Shown here piece by piece: positions 46,500-55,349 of a stretch of 64,000 bases of DNA. The notes under the pieces are model-generated. The model was not told the DNA's origin. It saw nothing but the letters and a program-made list of their open reading frames with translations, and made no database searches. Position 1 is the first letter of the stretch; each line of letters starts with the position of its first letter. This stretch comes from Planosporangium thailandense. GTDB taxonomy: Bacteria; Actinomycetota; Actinomycetes; Mycobacteriales; Micromonosporaceae. A program made the position numbers and the translations under genes. The stretch covers positions 1 through 64,000 of the forward strand of contig NZ_JAATVY010000014.1 in the NCBI RefSeq assembly GCF_011947195.1, written 5' to 3'.

Positions 46500-48200
46500 A
46501 TGAGCACAAGCTCGTCAGAGGCTCCGGTCATCGTTGTGGGCGCCGGCCTCTCCGGTCTCGCCACCGCCCTCGGCGTTGCCCTGAGGGGCCGCGACGCAAT
46601 CGTTCTCGAGGCCGGCGACATGGTCGGTGGGGCTGCGGCGTACTCCGGTGGTCAGGTGTGGGTGGGTGCAAACCACGTCGCCGAGCGTGAAGGCATCCAC
46701 GACACCCTCGATGAGGCCGAGAAGTACGTCCGCGCCATCGCACACGACCATCCGGAGGTGCTCGACGAGTCGGCGATGTATCGGTGGCTCACCACGTCTC
46801 CGTCGGCAATGAAGCACTGGGAGGACGTCGGTGCGATCCGATGGACGGTAATTCCTGGCCTAGCGGACTACCACAACGAATGTGAGGGTGCGGCGCCTGC
46901 CGGGCGCTACCTCACCAACGAGGTCATCGACGGAAGCGTCCTGGGCGAGTGGCGACAGAGGTTGCGGGTCAGCCCCTACTTCCCCGTCGGTACGACGTAC
47001 GCCGACATGTTCGTAAAGGGGCGGAGGCTCACCTACGTCGACGACAACGAGTCCGGCGAGTCCCAGGCGGGGGTGCAGGCCTTCGGCATCGTCGAGAGCC
47101 GTGAGCCGACGGCCCACAAGGACGGGGACCCGCTCACGTTTGGTACCGGCGTGGTGGCCAGCTTCCTTGCGCGTGTGCTCCAGGAGGAGCGGGTTTCCCT
47201 GCACACCTCGCACCGGGTGGTCGAGCTGCTCACCGGCGAAAACGGTGCGGTTGTGGGTGTACGTGCGATCGGTCCCGACGGGCCTGTTGACCTGCACGGC
47301 CCTGTGGTGCTCGCGACGAGCACCTACGACTGGGACGCGGAACTGGTCGAGGAGCTCGTCGGGCTAGGACCGGAAGACTTCGGCAGCGTCGCCCCCGATA
47401 CGCTGCGCGGCGATGGGATCAAGCTCGCCCGTTCTGTCGGCGGAGCCGTCGCGCGGATCCCGGCGACCAAAGTGCCGATGCTCCCCGGTTGGCAGTCTGC
47501 GGTCGGCGAGGGTTTCGCGTACGGGCCCGACTACGCTATGCCCCACTGCATGATTGTCGATGCCAGCGGGAAGCGGTACTGCGACGACTCCTACTGGGTC
47601 GACATCGTCGACAAGACGATGAACCCGGACGACCGGCACCTGCCGTTCTTCTTGATCTTCGACGAGCAGCACCACCGCAAGTACGGGCTGGGCATCACCC
47701 CGCCCGGAGGCACGTATCCCGAAGGACTGGTCACGTCTGCGCCGACGTTGCGGGAACTCGGCGAGGCGCTGGGCATCGACGGGATCCGGCTCGAGGAGAC
47801 CGCGGCCAAGTTCAGCGAGCACGCGCTCCGAGGAGAGGACCCGGACTTCGGGCGGGGCAACGTCGACTATGTGCGCCGGTTCGCCGGTGATCCGGCCAAC
47901 GAGCCGAGCCCGGTCCTGGGACCCATCACTGAGGCGCCATTCCACGGCTTCCGGCTGCGGTTCGTCGGCACCGGCATTGGTTCCAGTGGCGTGCACATCG
48001 ACCGCGATGGGCATGTCCTGTCGGTGAGCGGATCGATCGTGCCCGGTCTGTATGCCGTCGGGTCGTGCGCAGCGCTTACGACAACAGGATCCGGCTACAA
48101 CAGCGGCTTCGCGCTTGGTCGCGGGCTCACCCTGGCCTACCTGGTGGCCCACGAGCTGACCGGTGAGCCGGTGCCCGACCTGAAAGAGAATCCAGCATGA
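46500..48200 (+). CDS. KstD-like FAD-dependent dehydrogenase 1
   Basis: A 566-residue flavoprotein of the FAD_binding_2 family that includes 3-ketosteroid-Delta1-dehydrogenase and fumarate reductases. The FAD motif VVGAGLSGLATALG (residues 11-24) and the C-terminal GTGIGSSGVHIDRDG and GSGYNSGFALGRGL segments are present. It probably introduces or reduces a C=C next to a carbonyl in a cyclic substrate. ATG follows a perfect AAGGAG. It overlaps the ferredoxin gene by 4 bp. Confidence 0.82.
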   Translation: MSTSSSEAPVIVVGAGLSGLATALGVALRGRDAIVLEAGDMVGGAAAYSGGQVWVGANHVAEREGIHDTLDEAEKYVRAIAHDHPEVLDESAMYRWLTTSPSAMKHWEDVGAIRWTVIPGLADYHNECEGAAPAGRYLTNEVIDGSVLGEWRQRLRVSPYFPVGTTYADMFVKGRRLTYVDDNESGESQAGVQAFGIVESREPTAHKDGDPLTFGTGVVASFLARVLQEERVSLHTSHRVVELLTGENGAVVGVRAIGPDGPVDLHGPVVLATSTYDWDAELVEELVGLGPEDFGSVAPDTLRGDGIKLARSVGGAVARIPATKVPMLPGWQSAVGEGFAYGPDYAMPHCMIVDASGKRYCDDSYWVDIVDKTMNPDDRHLPFFLIFDEQHHRKYGLGITPPGGTYPEGLVTSAPTLRELGEALGIDGIRLEETAAKFSEHALRGEDPDFGRGNVDYVRRFAGDPANEPSPVLGPITEAPFHGFRLRFVGTGIGSSGVHIDRDGHVLSVSGSIVPGLYAVGSCAALTTTGSGYNSGFALGRGLTLAYLVAHELTGEPVPDLKENPA

Positions 48201-48523
48201 CCTACGTCATTGCGCTTCCGTGCGTGGACCTCAAGGACCGCGCCTGCGTGGATGAATGCCCGGTGGACTGCATCTACGAAGGTTCGCGGATGCTCTACAT
48301 CCACCCCGACGAGTGTGTCGACTGCGGCGCCTGCGAGCCGGTCTGCCCGGTCGAGGCGATCGCCCACGAGGACGACGTGCCCGAGGACCTCAACTCCTTC
48401 CACCGAGCCAATGCCGAGTTCTTCGCCGACCTGGGCTCACCGGGCGGGGCATCGGGAGTCGACTTCACCGACCGGGACCACCCGATGGTCGCCGCGCTGC
48501 CGCCCCAGGAACACCACGACTGA
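48197..48523 (+). CDS. 7Fe-type ferredoxin
   Basis: A 108-residue FdxA-like ferredoxin. The N-terminal cysteines (CVDLKDRACVDECPVDC) bind a 3Fe-4S or 4Fe-4S cluster, and CVDCGACEPVCP binds the 4Fe-4S cluster. It is a natural electron acceptor for the KorAB enzyme and may donate to the flavoproteins or P450s. It ends the fno-fbiC operon. Confidence 0.92.
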   Translation: MTYVIALPCVDLKDRACVDECPVDCIYEGSRMLYIHPDECVDCGACEPVCPVEAIAHEDDVPEDLNSFHRANAEFFADLGSPGGASGVDFTDRDHPMVAALPPQEHHD

Positions 48524-48540
48524 CAGAGATGATGTTCATG

Positions 48541-48623
48541 AGCACCTCCCGCCGAGGTCTGACCCAGCGACTGACTGACTTCGGGTCCTTAATGGGATTT
48601 GTCGACCTCGGTCGGGAGGTGCT
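48541..48623 (+). repeat. Long inverted repeat upstream of an IS110 relic
   Basis: AGCACCTCCCGCCGAGGTC (48541-48559) is complementary to 48604-48623 with a single extra base, around a 44-nt loop. It is 17 bp past the ferredoxin stop. It may terminate that operon, or be the structured left end (bridge-RNA region) of the IS110 element whose transposase tail follows. No gene is seen between 48524 and 48757. Confidence 0.5.
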
Positions 48624-48757
48624 TGTGCACTCCACTGGACGTGGCGTTGTGACTTCATAGGCGCCTGGCCAGAGGCCCCATCTCCGTCTTGTCCGCGTTG
48701 CCCGGCTGGTGCGTGCCGCCGCCCTGGCCGGCGAGCGGACCGGCACCGGCTCACCGC

Positions 48758-48958
48758 GGCGGTGACCGGCAGGCCAACGCCGCCCTCTACCGTGTCGTGC
48801 TCTGCCGCCTGCGCTACGACCCCCGCACCCGCGCACACGCCGAACGACGCACCAAGGAAGGCCTGTCCAAGAAAGAGATCGTCCGATGCCTCAAACGCTA
48901 CATCGCCCGCGGGCTCGACCAGCTCATCACATCAAACGATCTTGAACTCTCCGCTTGA
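48758..48958 (+). pseudogene. IS110-family transposase C-terminal remnant
   Basis: The frame reads GGDRQANAALYRVVLCRL, RTKEGLSKKEIVRCLKRY and IARGLDQLI to a TGA at 48956-48958. This matches the last 60-70 residues of IS110-group transposases. The rest of the gene is missing. The bases after the stop, TTGACATCCATAGGAGC, resemble an actinobacterial IS110 right end. It belongs to a different subgroup from the relic at 36.9 kb. Confidence 0.7.
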
Positions 48959-48992
48959 CATCCATAGGAGCATCCCGCGGCGTGAGCAATAG

Positions 48993-49026
48993 CGAGGGGC
49001 TGGGACATGAGTGTCCCAGCCCCTCG
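48993..49026 (-). terminator. Terminator of the second KstD-like gene
   Basis: A perfect 15-bp stem (48993-49007 with 49012-49026) and a TGAG loop lie 28 bp downstream of the - strand flavoprotein gene. It is the strongest hairpin in the window and could stop transcripts from both directions. Confidence 0.9.
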
Positions 49027-49054
49027 TTCCATCTTGCCGCTACCGGGCCGGTCG

Positions 49055-50662
49055 TCAGCAGCCCTTCGCTGCCCGCCGACCGGCCCGGTAGCCGAAGACC
49101 AGCGCAGGGCCGAGCGTGCCGCCGGCGCCCCCGTAGACCATGCCAGTCGCACCGGCCATCGCGTTGCCCGCGGCGAACAGGCCGGGGATCACGTTGCCGT
49201 CCACGTCGAGCACCGCACCGTCGACGTCAGTGCGCGGGCCACCCTTGGTGCCCAGCGCCGACGAGACCAGTTCGACGGCGTAGTACGGGCCTTCGTCGAG
49301 TGGCCCAAGAGTCGCCATCGGCCCCGGGTACTTGGTCCGGTCACCGCACCAGCCGTCGTACGCGCTGTCGCCCCGATTGAAGTCGTCATCGTGCCCTGAG
49401 CTGACCAGTTCGTTGAACCGGGCAACCGTCTTCTCCAGCTGATCGGCCGGCACGTCGATCTTCTCGGCCAGCGAGGCCAGCGAGTCCCCGCGCACTGCCC
49501 AGCCGGGTGCAGGTCCCCCAGGGCCGGCGCCAAACCCGCCGTACCTCTCGACGAACCCCTGGTCGAAGACGAGCCAGCAGGGCTGGTTGAGATAGCTGAA
49601 GGACGTGGGGTCGAACTGGTGGAATGCCCCACCCAGCGCATTGTAGTTCGCCGCTTCGTTGGTGAAACGCTTGCCGAACCGATTCACCATGATTGACCGA
49701 GGGAGCGTCCGCTCCCGCAGGATCAGCATCACCGGCTGGCGATCGTCGGGATGCGCTTTGGGGAGGGCGGCAACCGGGACCCACCACGCCTCACGCATGT
49801 TGCCGAGCTGTGCGCCGACCCTCATCGCCATCCGCAAGCCGTCCCCGGTGTTGGTGGCAACGCCGGCGGGATACTTGATCGGGCCACGAAGGAAGTCGCG
49901 GACCAGGGCCTCGTCTGACTCGAACCCGCCGGTGGCGATCACCACGGACTTAGTCCGCACCTCGCGGACCCCGTCCGGGCTCTCAAAGCGGACACCGCGC
50001 ACGGCGCCGTCCTCCATCAGCAGCTCGACGGCACGGTGCTCGAGCTGTGGCACGACATTATGGTTCAGGCACCCCTTGAGCAATGCGCCCACCATCGCCC
50101 TGCCGAGGCCCTCGATGGATCGGGATCGCCGTTGGGCCTCCACCTCGGGATCGATGACGCCCGTCCCCCCACCGATGGGGGTCTCGGTGACCCGCATCGG
50201 TCGGGTCACGCCGACCATGCGTTCGCCCCAACCAGGGATTTCGTCGAAGGAGAAGAGCTCCGGTTCCAAGGAGCGACCGCCTTGGGGCTTTCCGCCCGGG
50301 TGCTCCGGGTGGTAATCCGGAAACCCGGGTACGAGCCGCAGCTTGAGCGGCGTCGAGGACTCCAGCCACTCGATCAGCTCCGGGCCGGTGTCGATCAACG
50401 TCTCCGCGAGCTCGGGCAGGATCATCCCGTGCGACAGTGACGCCAGGTAGGCCAGGGCGTCCTCGCGCGAGTCCGCGACGCCGGCCTGTGCGGCGTACTT
50501 GTTGTTCGGGATCCAGGCCACGGCGCTGGCCAGCGCCGTGGTGCCGCCGACCTTGTCGGCCTTCTCGAACAGCCCGACCGACGCGTCGGCGTCTGCGGCG
50601 GCGAGCGCCGCGGTGAGCCCGGAGGCGCCGGTGCCGAGGACGACGACGTCGTATGACTCCAT
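49055..50662 (-). CDS. KstD-like FAD-dependent dehydrogenase 2
   Basis: A 535-residue FAD_binding_2 protein. The N terminus DVVVLGTGASGLTAALAAAD with DKVGGTTALASA is the 3-ketosteroid dehydrogenase / fumarate reductase signature, and the C terminus GNAMAGATGMVYGGAGGTLG binds the flavin. It is distant from the flavoprotein at 46500, so the pathway likely has two distinct dehydrogenation or ene-reduction steps. It follows the P450 gene by 16 bp on the same strand. Confidence 0.85.
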   Translation of the reverse strand: MESYDVVVLGTGASGLTAALAAADADASVGLFEKADKVGGTTALASAVAWIPNNKYAAQAGVADSREDALAYLASLSHGMILPELAETLIDTGPELIEWLESSTPLKLRLVPGFPDYHPEHPGGKPQGGRSLEPELFSFDEIPGWGERMVGVTRPMRVTETPIGGGTGVIDPEVEAQRRSRSIEGLGRAMVGALLKGCLNHNVVPQLEHRAVELLMEDGAVRGVRFESPDGVREVRTKSVVIATGGFESDEALVRDFLRGPIKYPAGVATNTGDGLRMAMRVGAQLGNMREAWWVPVAALPKAHPDDRQPVMLILRERTLPRSIMVNRFGKRFTNEAANYNALGGAFHQFDPTSFSYLNQPCWLVFDQGFVERYGGFGAGPGGPAPGWAVRGDSLASLAEKIDVPADQLEKTVARFNELVSSGHDDDFNRGDSAYDGWCGDRTKYPGPMATLGPLDEGPYYAVELVSSALGTKGGPRTDVDGAVLDVDGNVIPGLFAAGNAMAGATGMVYGGAGGTLGPALVFGYRAGRRAAKGC

Positions 50663-50678
50663 GCAAGGGCCGCCTTGG

Positions 50679-51938
50679 TCAGTAGGAGGGGGTGGACTCG
50701 CGGGACGCCGACGAGAGGATCCGGGGACCGGGCGTGAAGGTGACAGGGATGCTTACGTAGCCCGTGTTGGTGCCCTGGTGCGGGTAGGGCTTGAGCGCAT
50801 CGAGGTCGACCCTGTAGTCCGGCAGCCGGGTGAGGATCTGGCTGAGCAGCTCCTTGGCCATGGCCCGCCCGAGGTTGGACCCTGCGCACCGGTGCACCCC
50901 GATGCCGAAGGCGGTATGCCGGTTGGGCCAACGGTGGATGTCGACCTCATCGGGGTTCTCGAACTGGTTGGGGTCGCGGTTTGCGGACGCCCAGGACAGC
51001 AGCACTCGGTCGCCCTTCTTCATCGGGCAGCCGAGCTTTTCGGTGTCCTCGGTGACGGTCCGGGCCAGCGCCTGGGTGGGGGAAAAGTAGCGAAGGAACT
51101 CCTCAATGGCCTTGTTCAGCAGTGAGAGGTCGGCTTGCAGTTCGGAGCGGACCTCGGGGTGCTGGTAGAGCCACACCACGGTGTTCGAGACCAGCGACGC
51201 GGTGGTGCCCACCCCGCCGGACAGCAGCAGGTCGACCATCGCGAACACCTCGTCGTCGGTGACCGGTCGGCCGTCGACCTCCTGCTGCACCAGGTAGCTG
51301 ATGATGTCGTCGGTCGGCTCTGCCCGCCGGTCGGCGATCACCTGTCGCGTGACCTTCTCGAGGTGGGGCAGGTCAACCTTGACGGCCTGGTCGAACTCGT
51401 CGGTGCCCGGCACCGCGATGAGCAAGGCGTGGAAGGCTCTTGCGTAGGTCTTCCAGTGCTCGATCGGCAGTCCGAGCCAGTCGACCGTCACGATCGCGGG
51501 TACCCCGATGACCGAGGTGATGTCGGCTGCCCCGACCTCGATGATGTCGTCGATGAAAGCGGTGACGTAGTGCTTGACCATCCGCTCCATCCGCTCGACC
51601 GCGGCCGGCGCGGTGATCGGGTTGATGATCTTGCGCCACTTCCGGAACTCCGGCGGGTCGATCTCGATCGGGATATGGAACGGCGCCGGCGTCTTCGGGA
51701 TCACCACCGACAACCCCTCACCGCCGTAGGTGTTGCGTTCGGAGGAGAAGGTCGCGTCGTCGCGCGCGGCCTCGAAGACAGCCTTGTAGTCAGACAGCAC
51801 CCAGTACCCGCCGTGGGCCTCGGTCCATGCCACCGGCGTCGTCTCACGGAGAGCCTTGTAGGAGCCGGCCGGGTCAGCGGAGTGCTCGTCGGAGTTGTGG
51901 TCGAAGTGTACGACCGGACAACGGGCCGTTTCCGTCAT
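50679..51938 (-). CDS. Cytochrome P450, copy 1
   Basis: A 419-residue bacterial class I P450. The I-helix has SGGVGTTAS, the K-helix EEFLR (ExxR), and the heme loop FGIGVHRCAG puts the thiolate at C351. It needs a ferredoxin and reductase, both encoded nearby: a 3Fe-4S ferredoxin starts divergently 90 bp away. It is clearly paralogous to the P450 at 59174 (shared CPVVHFDHNS, AHGGYWVLSDY, RWPNRHTAFG, YPHQG). The substrate is unknown; terpenoid or fatty-chain hydroxylation fits the context. Confidence 0.93.
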   Translation of the reverse strand: MTETARCPVVHFDHNSDEHSADPAGSYKALRETTPVAWTEAHGGYWVLSDYKAVFEAARDDATFSSERNTYGGEGLSVVIPKTPAPFHIPIEIDPPEFRKWRKIINPITAPAAVERMERMVKHYVTAFIDDIIEVGAADITSVIGVPAIVTVDWLGLPIEHWKTYARAFHALLIAVPGTDEFDQAVKVDLPHLEKVTRQVIADRRAEPTDDIISYLVQQEVDGRPVTDDEVFAMVDLLLSGGVGTTASLVSNTVVWLYQHPEVRSELQADLSLLNKAIEEFLRYFSPTQALARTVTEDTEKLGCPMKKGDRVLLSWASANRDPNQFENPDEVDIHRWPNRHTAFGIGVHRCAGSNLGRAMAKELLSQILTRLPDYRVDLDALKPYPHQGTNTGYVSIPVTFTPGPRILSSASRESTPSY

Positions 51939-51978
51939 ATCGACGCCTCCTTAGGGTTCCCTCTACCCTGATCATGGT

Positions 51979-51984
51979 TATACT
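51979..51984 (+). promoter_or_regulatory. -10 element for the ferredoxin-AtuA operon
   Basis: TATACT lies 45 bp before the ferredoxin ATG, which has a strong GAGGAGGAG ribosome site. On the opposite strand, TTGACA with TATAAC gives a possible P450 promoter in the same 90-bp region. ATGGTTATACT is at best a weak version of the motif shared by the other catabolic promoters. Confidence 0.45.
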
Positions 51985-52028
51985 CGATCCCGCCGGTGTC
52001 AAGGTGAGTTTTCAACGAGGAGGAGCAC

Positions 52029-52220
52029 ATGAAGGTACGCGTCGTCGAGGACAAGTGCCAGGGCCATGGCCTGTGCCGGCTGAGCAGCCCTAACCTCTTC
52101 TACGCGCGTGAGGAGGACGGGCACGCGTATGTGAAGGACGAGAACGTGCCGGCCGGCAAGGAGGACGAGGCGCAGCTCGCCGCAGACAGCTGCCCCGAGC
52201 TCGCGATCGAGGTCGACTGA
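52029..52220 (+). CDS. 3Fe-4S ferredoxin
   Basis: A 63-residue P450-type ferredoxin. Three cysteines in the pattern CQGHGLC (C10, C16) and SCPELAI (C54) bind a 3Fe-4S cluster; the His inside the first motif is a common variant in actinobacterial P450 ferredoxins. It begins an operon of six overlapping or abutting genes and is the likely electron donor of the two P450s. Confidence 0.93.
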   Translation: MKVRVVEDKCQGHGLCRLSSPNLFYAREEDGHAYVKDENVPAGKEDEAQLAADSCPELAIEVD

Positions 52221-52222
52221 CC

Positions 52223-53563
52223 ATGCCCGAGGCGTTGGCTCCGGTGTTGAGCATCGGGTCAGGTTCGGCGTACGCCAACGACCGGCTGGAGCCGGCCGCG
52301 GCCATGGCCGACAGCGGTCGCGTCTCCTACATGGGGTTCGACTGCCTGGCCGAACGAACCATGGCACTCGCCCACGTCCGTCGTCGGCAGGACCCCTCGA
52401 CCGGGCAGGACGAGCGCATCGGAGCCCTCGTCCCACTGCTGCGTGGCTACCTGTCCCGAGGCGGCAAGGTGGTCGGCAATTTCGGTGCGGCCAACCCCGA
52501 CGCCGCCTACGAGGAGTTCGCGGCGCACCTGCGCAAGGTCGGTCTGCTGGGTGTGCGGATCGGTGTCATCCGCGGGGACGACGTGCACGACCTGGTCACC
52601 CGTCTGGACTGCGCGCTGCCCGAGCTGGGCACCACGGTGGGCGCGCTCGGTGACCGGATCGTCTCGGCCAACGCCTACATTGGCGCCCTGCCGATCGTCG
52701 ACTGCCTGCGCGAGGACGCGCAGATCGTGCTCGGCGGCCGCCTCGCGGATCCGTCGCTATTTGTCGGTCCGATCTGCCACGAGCTGGGTTGGGACCTCAC
52801 GGACTGGGACCGCGTCGGGCACGCCACGATGGTGGGCCACCTGCTCGAGTGCGGCGTGCACTCCACGGGAGGCAACTTCGAGGATCCGCCGTACCGGCGG
52901 GTCCCGGACCCGCACAACCTCGGCTACCCCCTCGCCGACGTCGAGGACGGGTCGGTCGTGGTCACGAAGCTGCCCGGCACCGGCGGCGCCGTCGACGAGC
53001 TCACCATGAAGACCCAGCTCTACTACGAGATCCACGATCCTGCGCGCTACCTGACGCCGGACGTGACCGCGGACTTCACCGGCGTCACGATCGAGGACCT
53101 CGGCGACAACCGGGTCCGTCTCTCCGGCGCCCGGGGTCGGGAGTGGCCCAGCCACCTGAAGGTGCTGGTCGGCGTGGACCAGGGTTGGAAGGCCGTCGGC
53201 GAGATGTCCTACGGCGGACCGGGGTGCGTCGATCGGGCACGTCGGGCCGAGGAGATCGTCCGCGCCAGGCTGGACGCGTTCGGGAGCGACATCGACGACC
53301 TGCGGGTCGATCTGCAGGGCGTGGGATCGCTGTTCGGTGACCGCCTGGTCGGTGGCGAGCCGACCGAGGTGCGCCTCCGCCTCGCGGTCCGTACGCCGAA
53401 CATGGAGGCTGCCCGCGCCGCCGTGCACGAGGTCGAGCTCCTCTACTTCGGGCCGGCCGGCGGCGGTGGCGCGACCGGGAGCGTGGTTCCGGCACTCGGT
53501 GTCACCCCCGCTTACGTGCCGCGGGAGCAGGTCCGGCTGGAGACCGAGGTGCTGGAGTCATGA
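52223..53563 (+). CDS. AtuA-family protein (DUF1446 core)
   Basis: A 446-residue protein of the acyclic-terpene-utilisation AtuA family. It begins VLSIGSGSAYANDRLEPAAA, and includes MGFDCLAERTMAL and IVDCLREDAQIVLGGRLADPSLF, which are family hallmarks. AtuA is needed for citronellol/geraniol catabolism in Pseudomonas, but its reaction is not known. Canonical AtuA is about 600 residues and ends in a small ferredoxin-fold domain; here that domain is the separate next gene. The start is 2 bp after the ferredoxin stop. Confidence 0.85.
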   Translation: MPEALAPVLSIGSGSAYANDRLEPAAAMADSGRVSYMGFDCLAERTMALAHVRRRQDPSTGQDERIGALVPLLRGYLSRGGKVVGNFGAANPDAAYEEFAAHLRKVGLLGVRIGVIRGDDVHDLVTRLDCALPELGTTVGALGDRIVSANAYIGALPIVDCLREDAQIVLGGRLADPSLFVGPICHELGWDLTDWDRVGHATMVGHLLECGVHSTGGNFEDPPYRRVPDPHNLGYPLADVEDGSVVVTKLPGTGGAVDELTMKTQLYYEIHDPARYLTPDVTADFTGVTIEDLGDNRVRLSGARGREWPSHLKVLVGVDQGWKAVGEMSYGGPGCVDRARRAEEIVRARLDAFGSDIDDLRVDLQGVGSLFGDRLVGGEPTEVRLRLAVRTPNMEAARAAVHEVELLYFGPAGGGGATGSVVPALGVTPAYVPREQVRLETEVLES

Positions 53564-53874
53564 AGCTGCGCGAGATGGCCTACAGCCGGTCCGGCGACAA
53601 GGGAGACGTCAGCAACATCTGCGTCTTCGTCTACGACCAGGCCGACTACCCGACGCTCGTCGAGCAGCTCACCGCCGACGTCGTCCGCGAGCACTTCGGA
53701 GCGCTGGTCCAAGGCAACGTGGTCCGGTACGAGCTGCCCAACGTGCACGGCCTCAACTTCGTGCTGGACAAGGCCCTCGGTGGCGGAGTCTCGATGACGC
53801 TGCGAGTGGACCCGCACGGCAAGGCGTTCCAGTCCCTCATCCTCGACATCGACCTTCCAGGGGACCAGCGGTGA
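53560..53874 (+). CDS. AtuA C-terminal-domain protein
   Basis: A 104-residue protein equal to the C-terminal domain of fused AtuA proteins: KLREMAYSRSGDKGDVSNIC at the N terminus and LPNVHGLNFVLDKALGGGV near the end. It presumably forms a complex with the DUF1446 protein encoded just upstream (ATGA overlap). The two together make up one split AtuA. Confidence 0.85.
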   Translation: MKLREMAYSRSGDKGDVSNICVFVYDQADYPTLVEQLTADVVREHFGALVQGNVVRYELPNVHGLNFVLDKALGGGVSMTLRVDPHGKAFQSLILDIDLPGDQR

Positions 53875-55349
53875 CCAGCGTGTCCGAGCTCGCGACCGAC
53901 CTCGCCCGGCAGACCTGCTTCATCGACGGGCAGTGGACCACAGGGGACGCCGGGGCGTTCATCAGCATCGAGCCGGGCACCGCAACCGAGCTGGCCACCT
54001 GGTCGATGGCGACGGTGGACCAGGCGGACGCCGCGATCGCCGCGGCCCGCCGCACCTTCGACCAGGCGCTGTGGCGGGCTAAGCCGCCGGCTGAGCGGGC
54101 GGCGGTGCTGCGCCGGCTGGCGGACCTGCTGGACCGCGACCGGGAGCAACTGGCACAGCTGATCACCGCCGAGGTCGGGTCCCCGATCAGCCTGGCGCGC
54201 ACGCTGCAGACGGCGACCCCGGCGGTCAACCTCCGGTGGGCCGCCGACGCCGCGGAGCGCGGCCCACGGGGCGGGTACCGGGAGGAACTGCCCGAACAGC
54301 AAGGCCCGCCGGCCTCCAAGAGCGTGCTGCTGCGCGAGCCGATCGGCGTGGTCGCCGCGATCACGGCGTACAACTACCCGATCAACCTGATCGCCTGGAA
54401 GGTCGGACCGGCCCTGGCCGCCGGATGCTCGGTCGTGCTGCTGCCCTCACCGCGCGGCGCCCTCAACACCGTGGCGTTCGTGCGGCTCGCCGAGGAGGCG
54501 GGAGTGCCCGCCGGTGTACTCAACCTGGTGGTCGGGGACGCCTCGGTGGGCGAGCGGCTGGCCTCGCACCCCGCGGTGGACATGGTCTCCTTCACCGGAT
54601 CCGACCAGATCGGCGCCGCGGTGATGGCGGCCGCGTCGCAGACCCACAAGAACGTAGTTCTCGAGCTCGGCGGCAAGTCACCCACGGTCGTCCTTCCAGG
54701 GGCCGACCTGGACCGGGCGGTTGGCCCGTCGATGCTGCGGTTCTGCCGCAACGCGGGGCAGGGGTGCGGGGCGACCACCCGCATCCTGGTGCACCGCGAC
54801 GACTACGACGCATTCGTGGCCAAGGCCACCGCCTTCCTCACGGCGCTGCCTGTCGGTGACCCCACCCAGGAGTCGACCGAGGTCGGCCCGCTAATCACCG
54901 AGGAGCACCGGAGCCGGGTCGAAGGCTACCTCCAGCGGGCGGTGGACAAGGGCGCGACCGTGCTCGCCGGTGGCGGCCGTCCCGCAGACCTGGACGGCTA
55001 CTTCCTGAAACCCACGCTGCTCACCGGCGTCCACCCCGACGACGAGATCGCGCAGGACGAGCTTTTCGCGCCGGTCGCCGTCCTGTTCTCCTACGACAGT
55101 GTCGACGAGGCGGTGGAGATCGCCAACAACAGCCGCTACGGGCTCAACGCCCTGGTATGGGGTGACCCGGAGCAGGCGATGGAGATCGCCGGACGGCTCG
55201 ACACCGGGACGGTGGCCGTGAACGGCGGCGGCGGTGCCAGGCCCGACGTCCCCTGGGTCGGCCGCCGGCAGTCCGGCACCGGCTCGGAGATGGGCGAGGA
55301 CGGGTTCGCCGAGTTCTTCACAGTAAAGCACCTGCAATGGCCGGCGTGA
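53871..55349 (+). CDS. Aldehyde dehydrogenase
   Basis: A 492-residue NAD(P)-dependent aldehyde dehydrogenase. The N-terminal FIDGQWTT, the active-site Glu motif LELGGKSPTV and the nucleophile Cys in NAGQGCGATTR are intact. In this operon it would oxidise the aldehyde derived from the P450-made alcohol to an acid. The GTG overlaps the preceding TGA; a long in-frame extension upstream is a shadow of the AtuA gene. Confidence 0.93.
   Translation: MTSVSELATDLARQTCFIDGQWTTGDAGAFISIEPGTATELATWSMATVDQADAAIAAARRTFDQALWRAKPPAERAAVLRRLADLLDRDREQLAQLITAEVGSPISLARTLQTATPAVNLRWAADAAERGPRGGYREELPEQQGPPASKSVLLREPIGVVAAITAYNYPINLIAWKVGPALAAGCSVVLLPSPRGALNTVAFVRLAEEAGVPAGVLNLVVGDASVGERLASHPAVDMVSFTGSDQIGAAVMAAASQTHKNVVLELGGKSPTVVLPGADLDRAVGPSMLRFCRNAGQGCGATTRILVHRDDYDAFVAKATAFLTALPVGDPTQESTEVGPLITEEHRSRVEGYLQRAVDKGATVLAGGGRPADLDGYFLKPTLLTGVHPDDEIAQDELFAPVAVLFSYDSVDEAVEIANNSRYGLNALVWGDPEQAMEIAGRLDTGTVAVNGGGGARPDVPWVGRRQSGTGSEMGEDGFAEFFTVKHLQWPA

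Noticed and set aside
48524-48660. Small protein starting MSTSRRGLTQRL after the ferredoxin
   Set aside because: It runs through the inverted repeat and into the IS110 relic and has no independent support.
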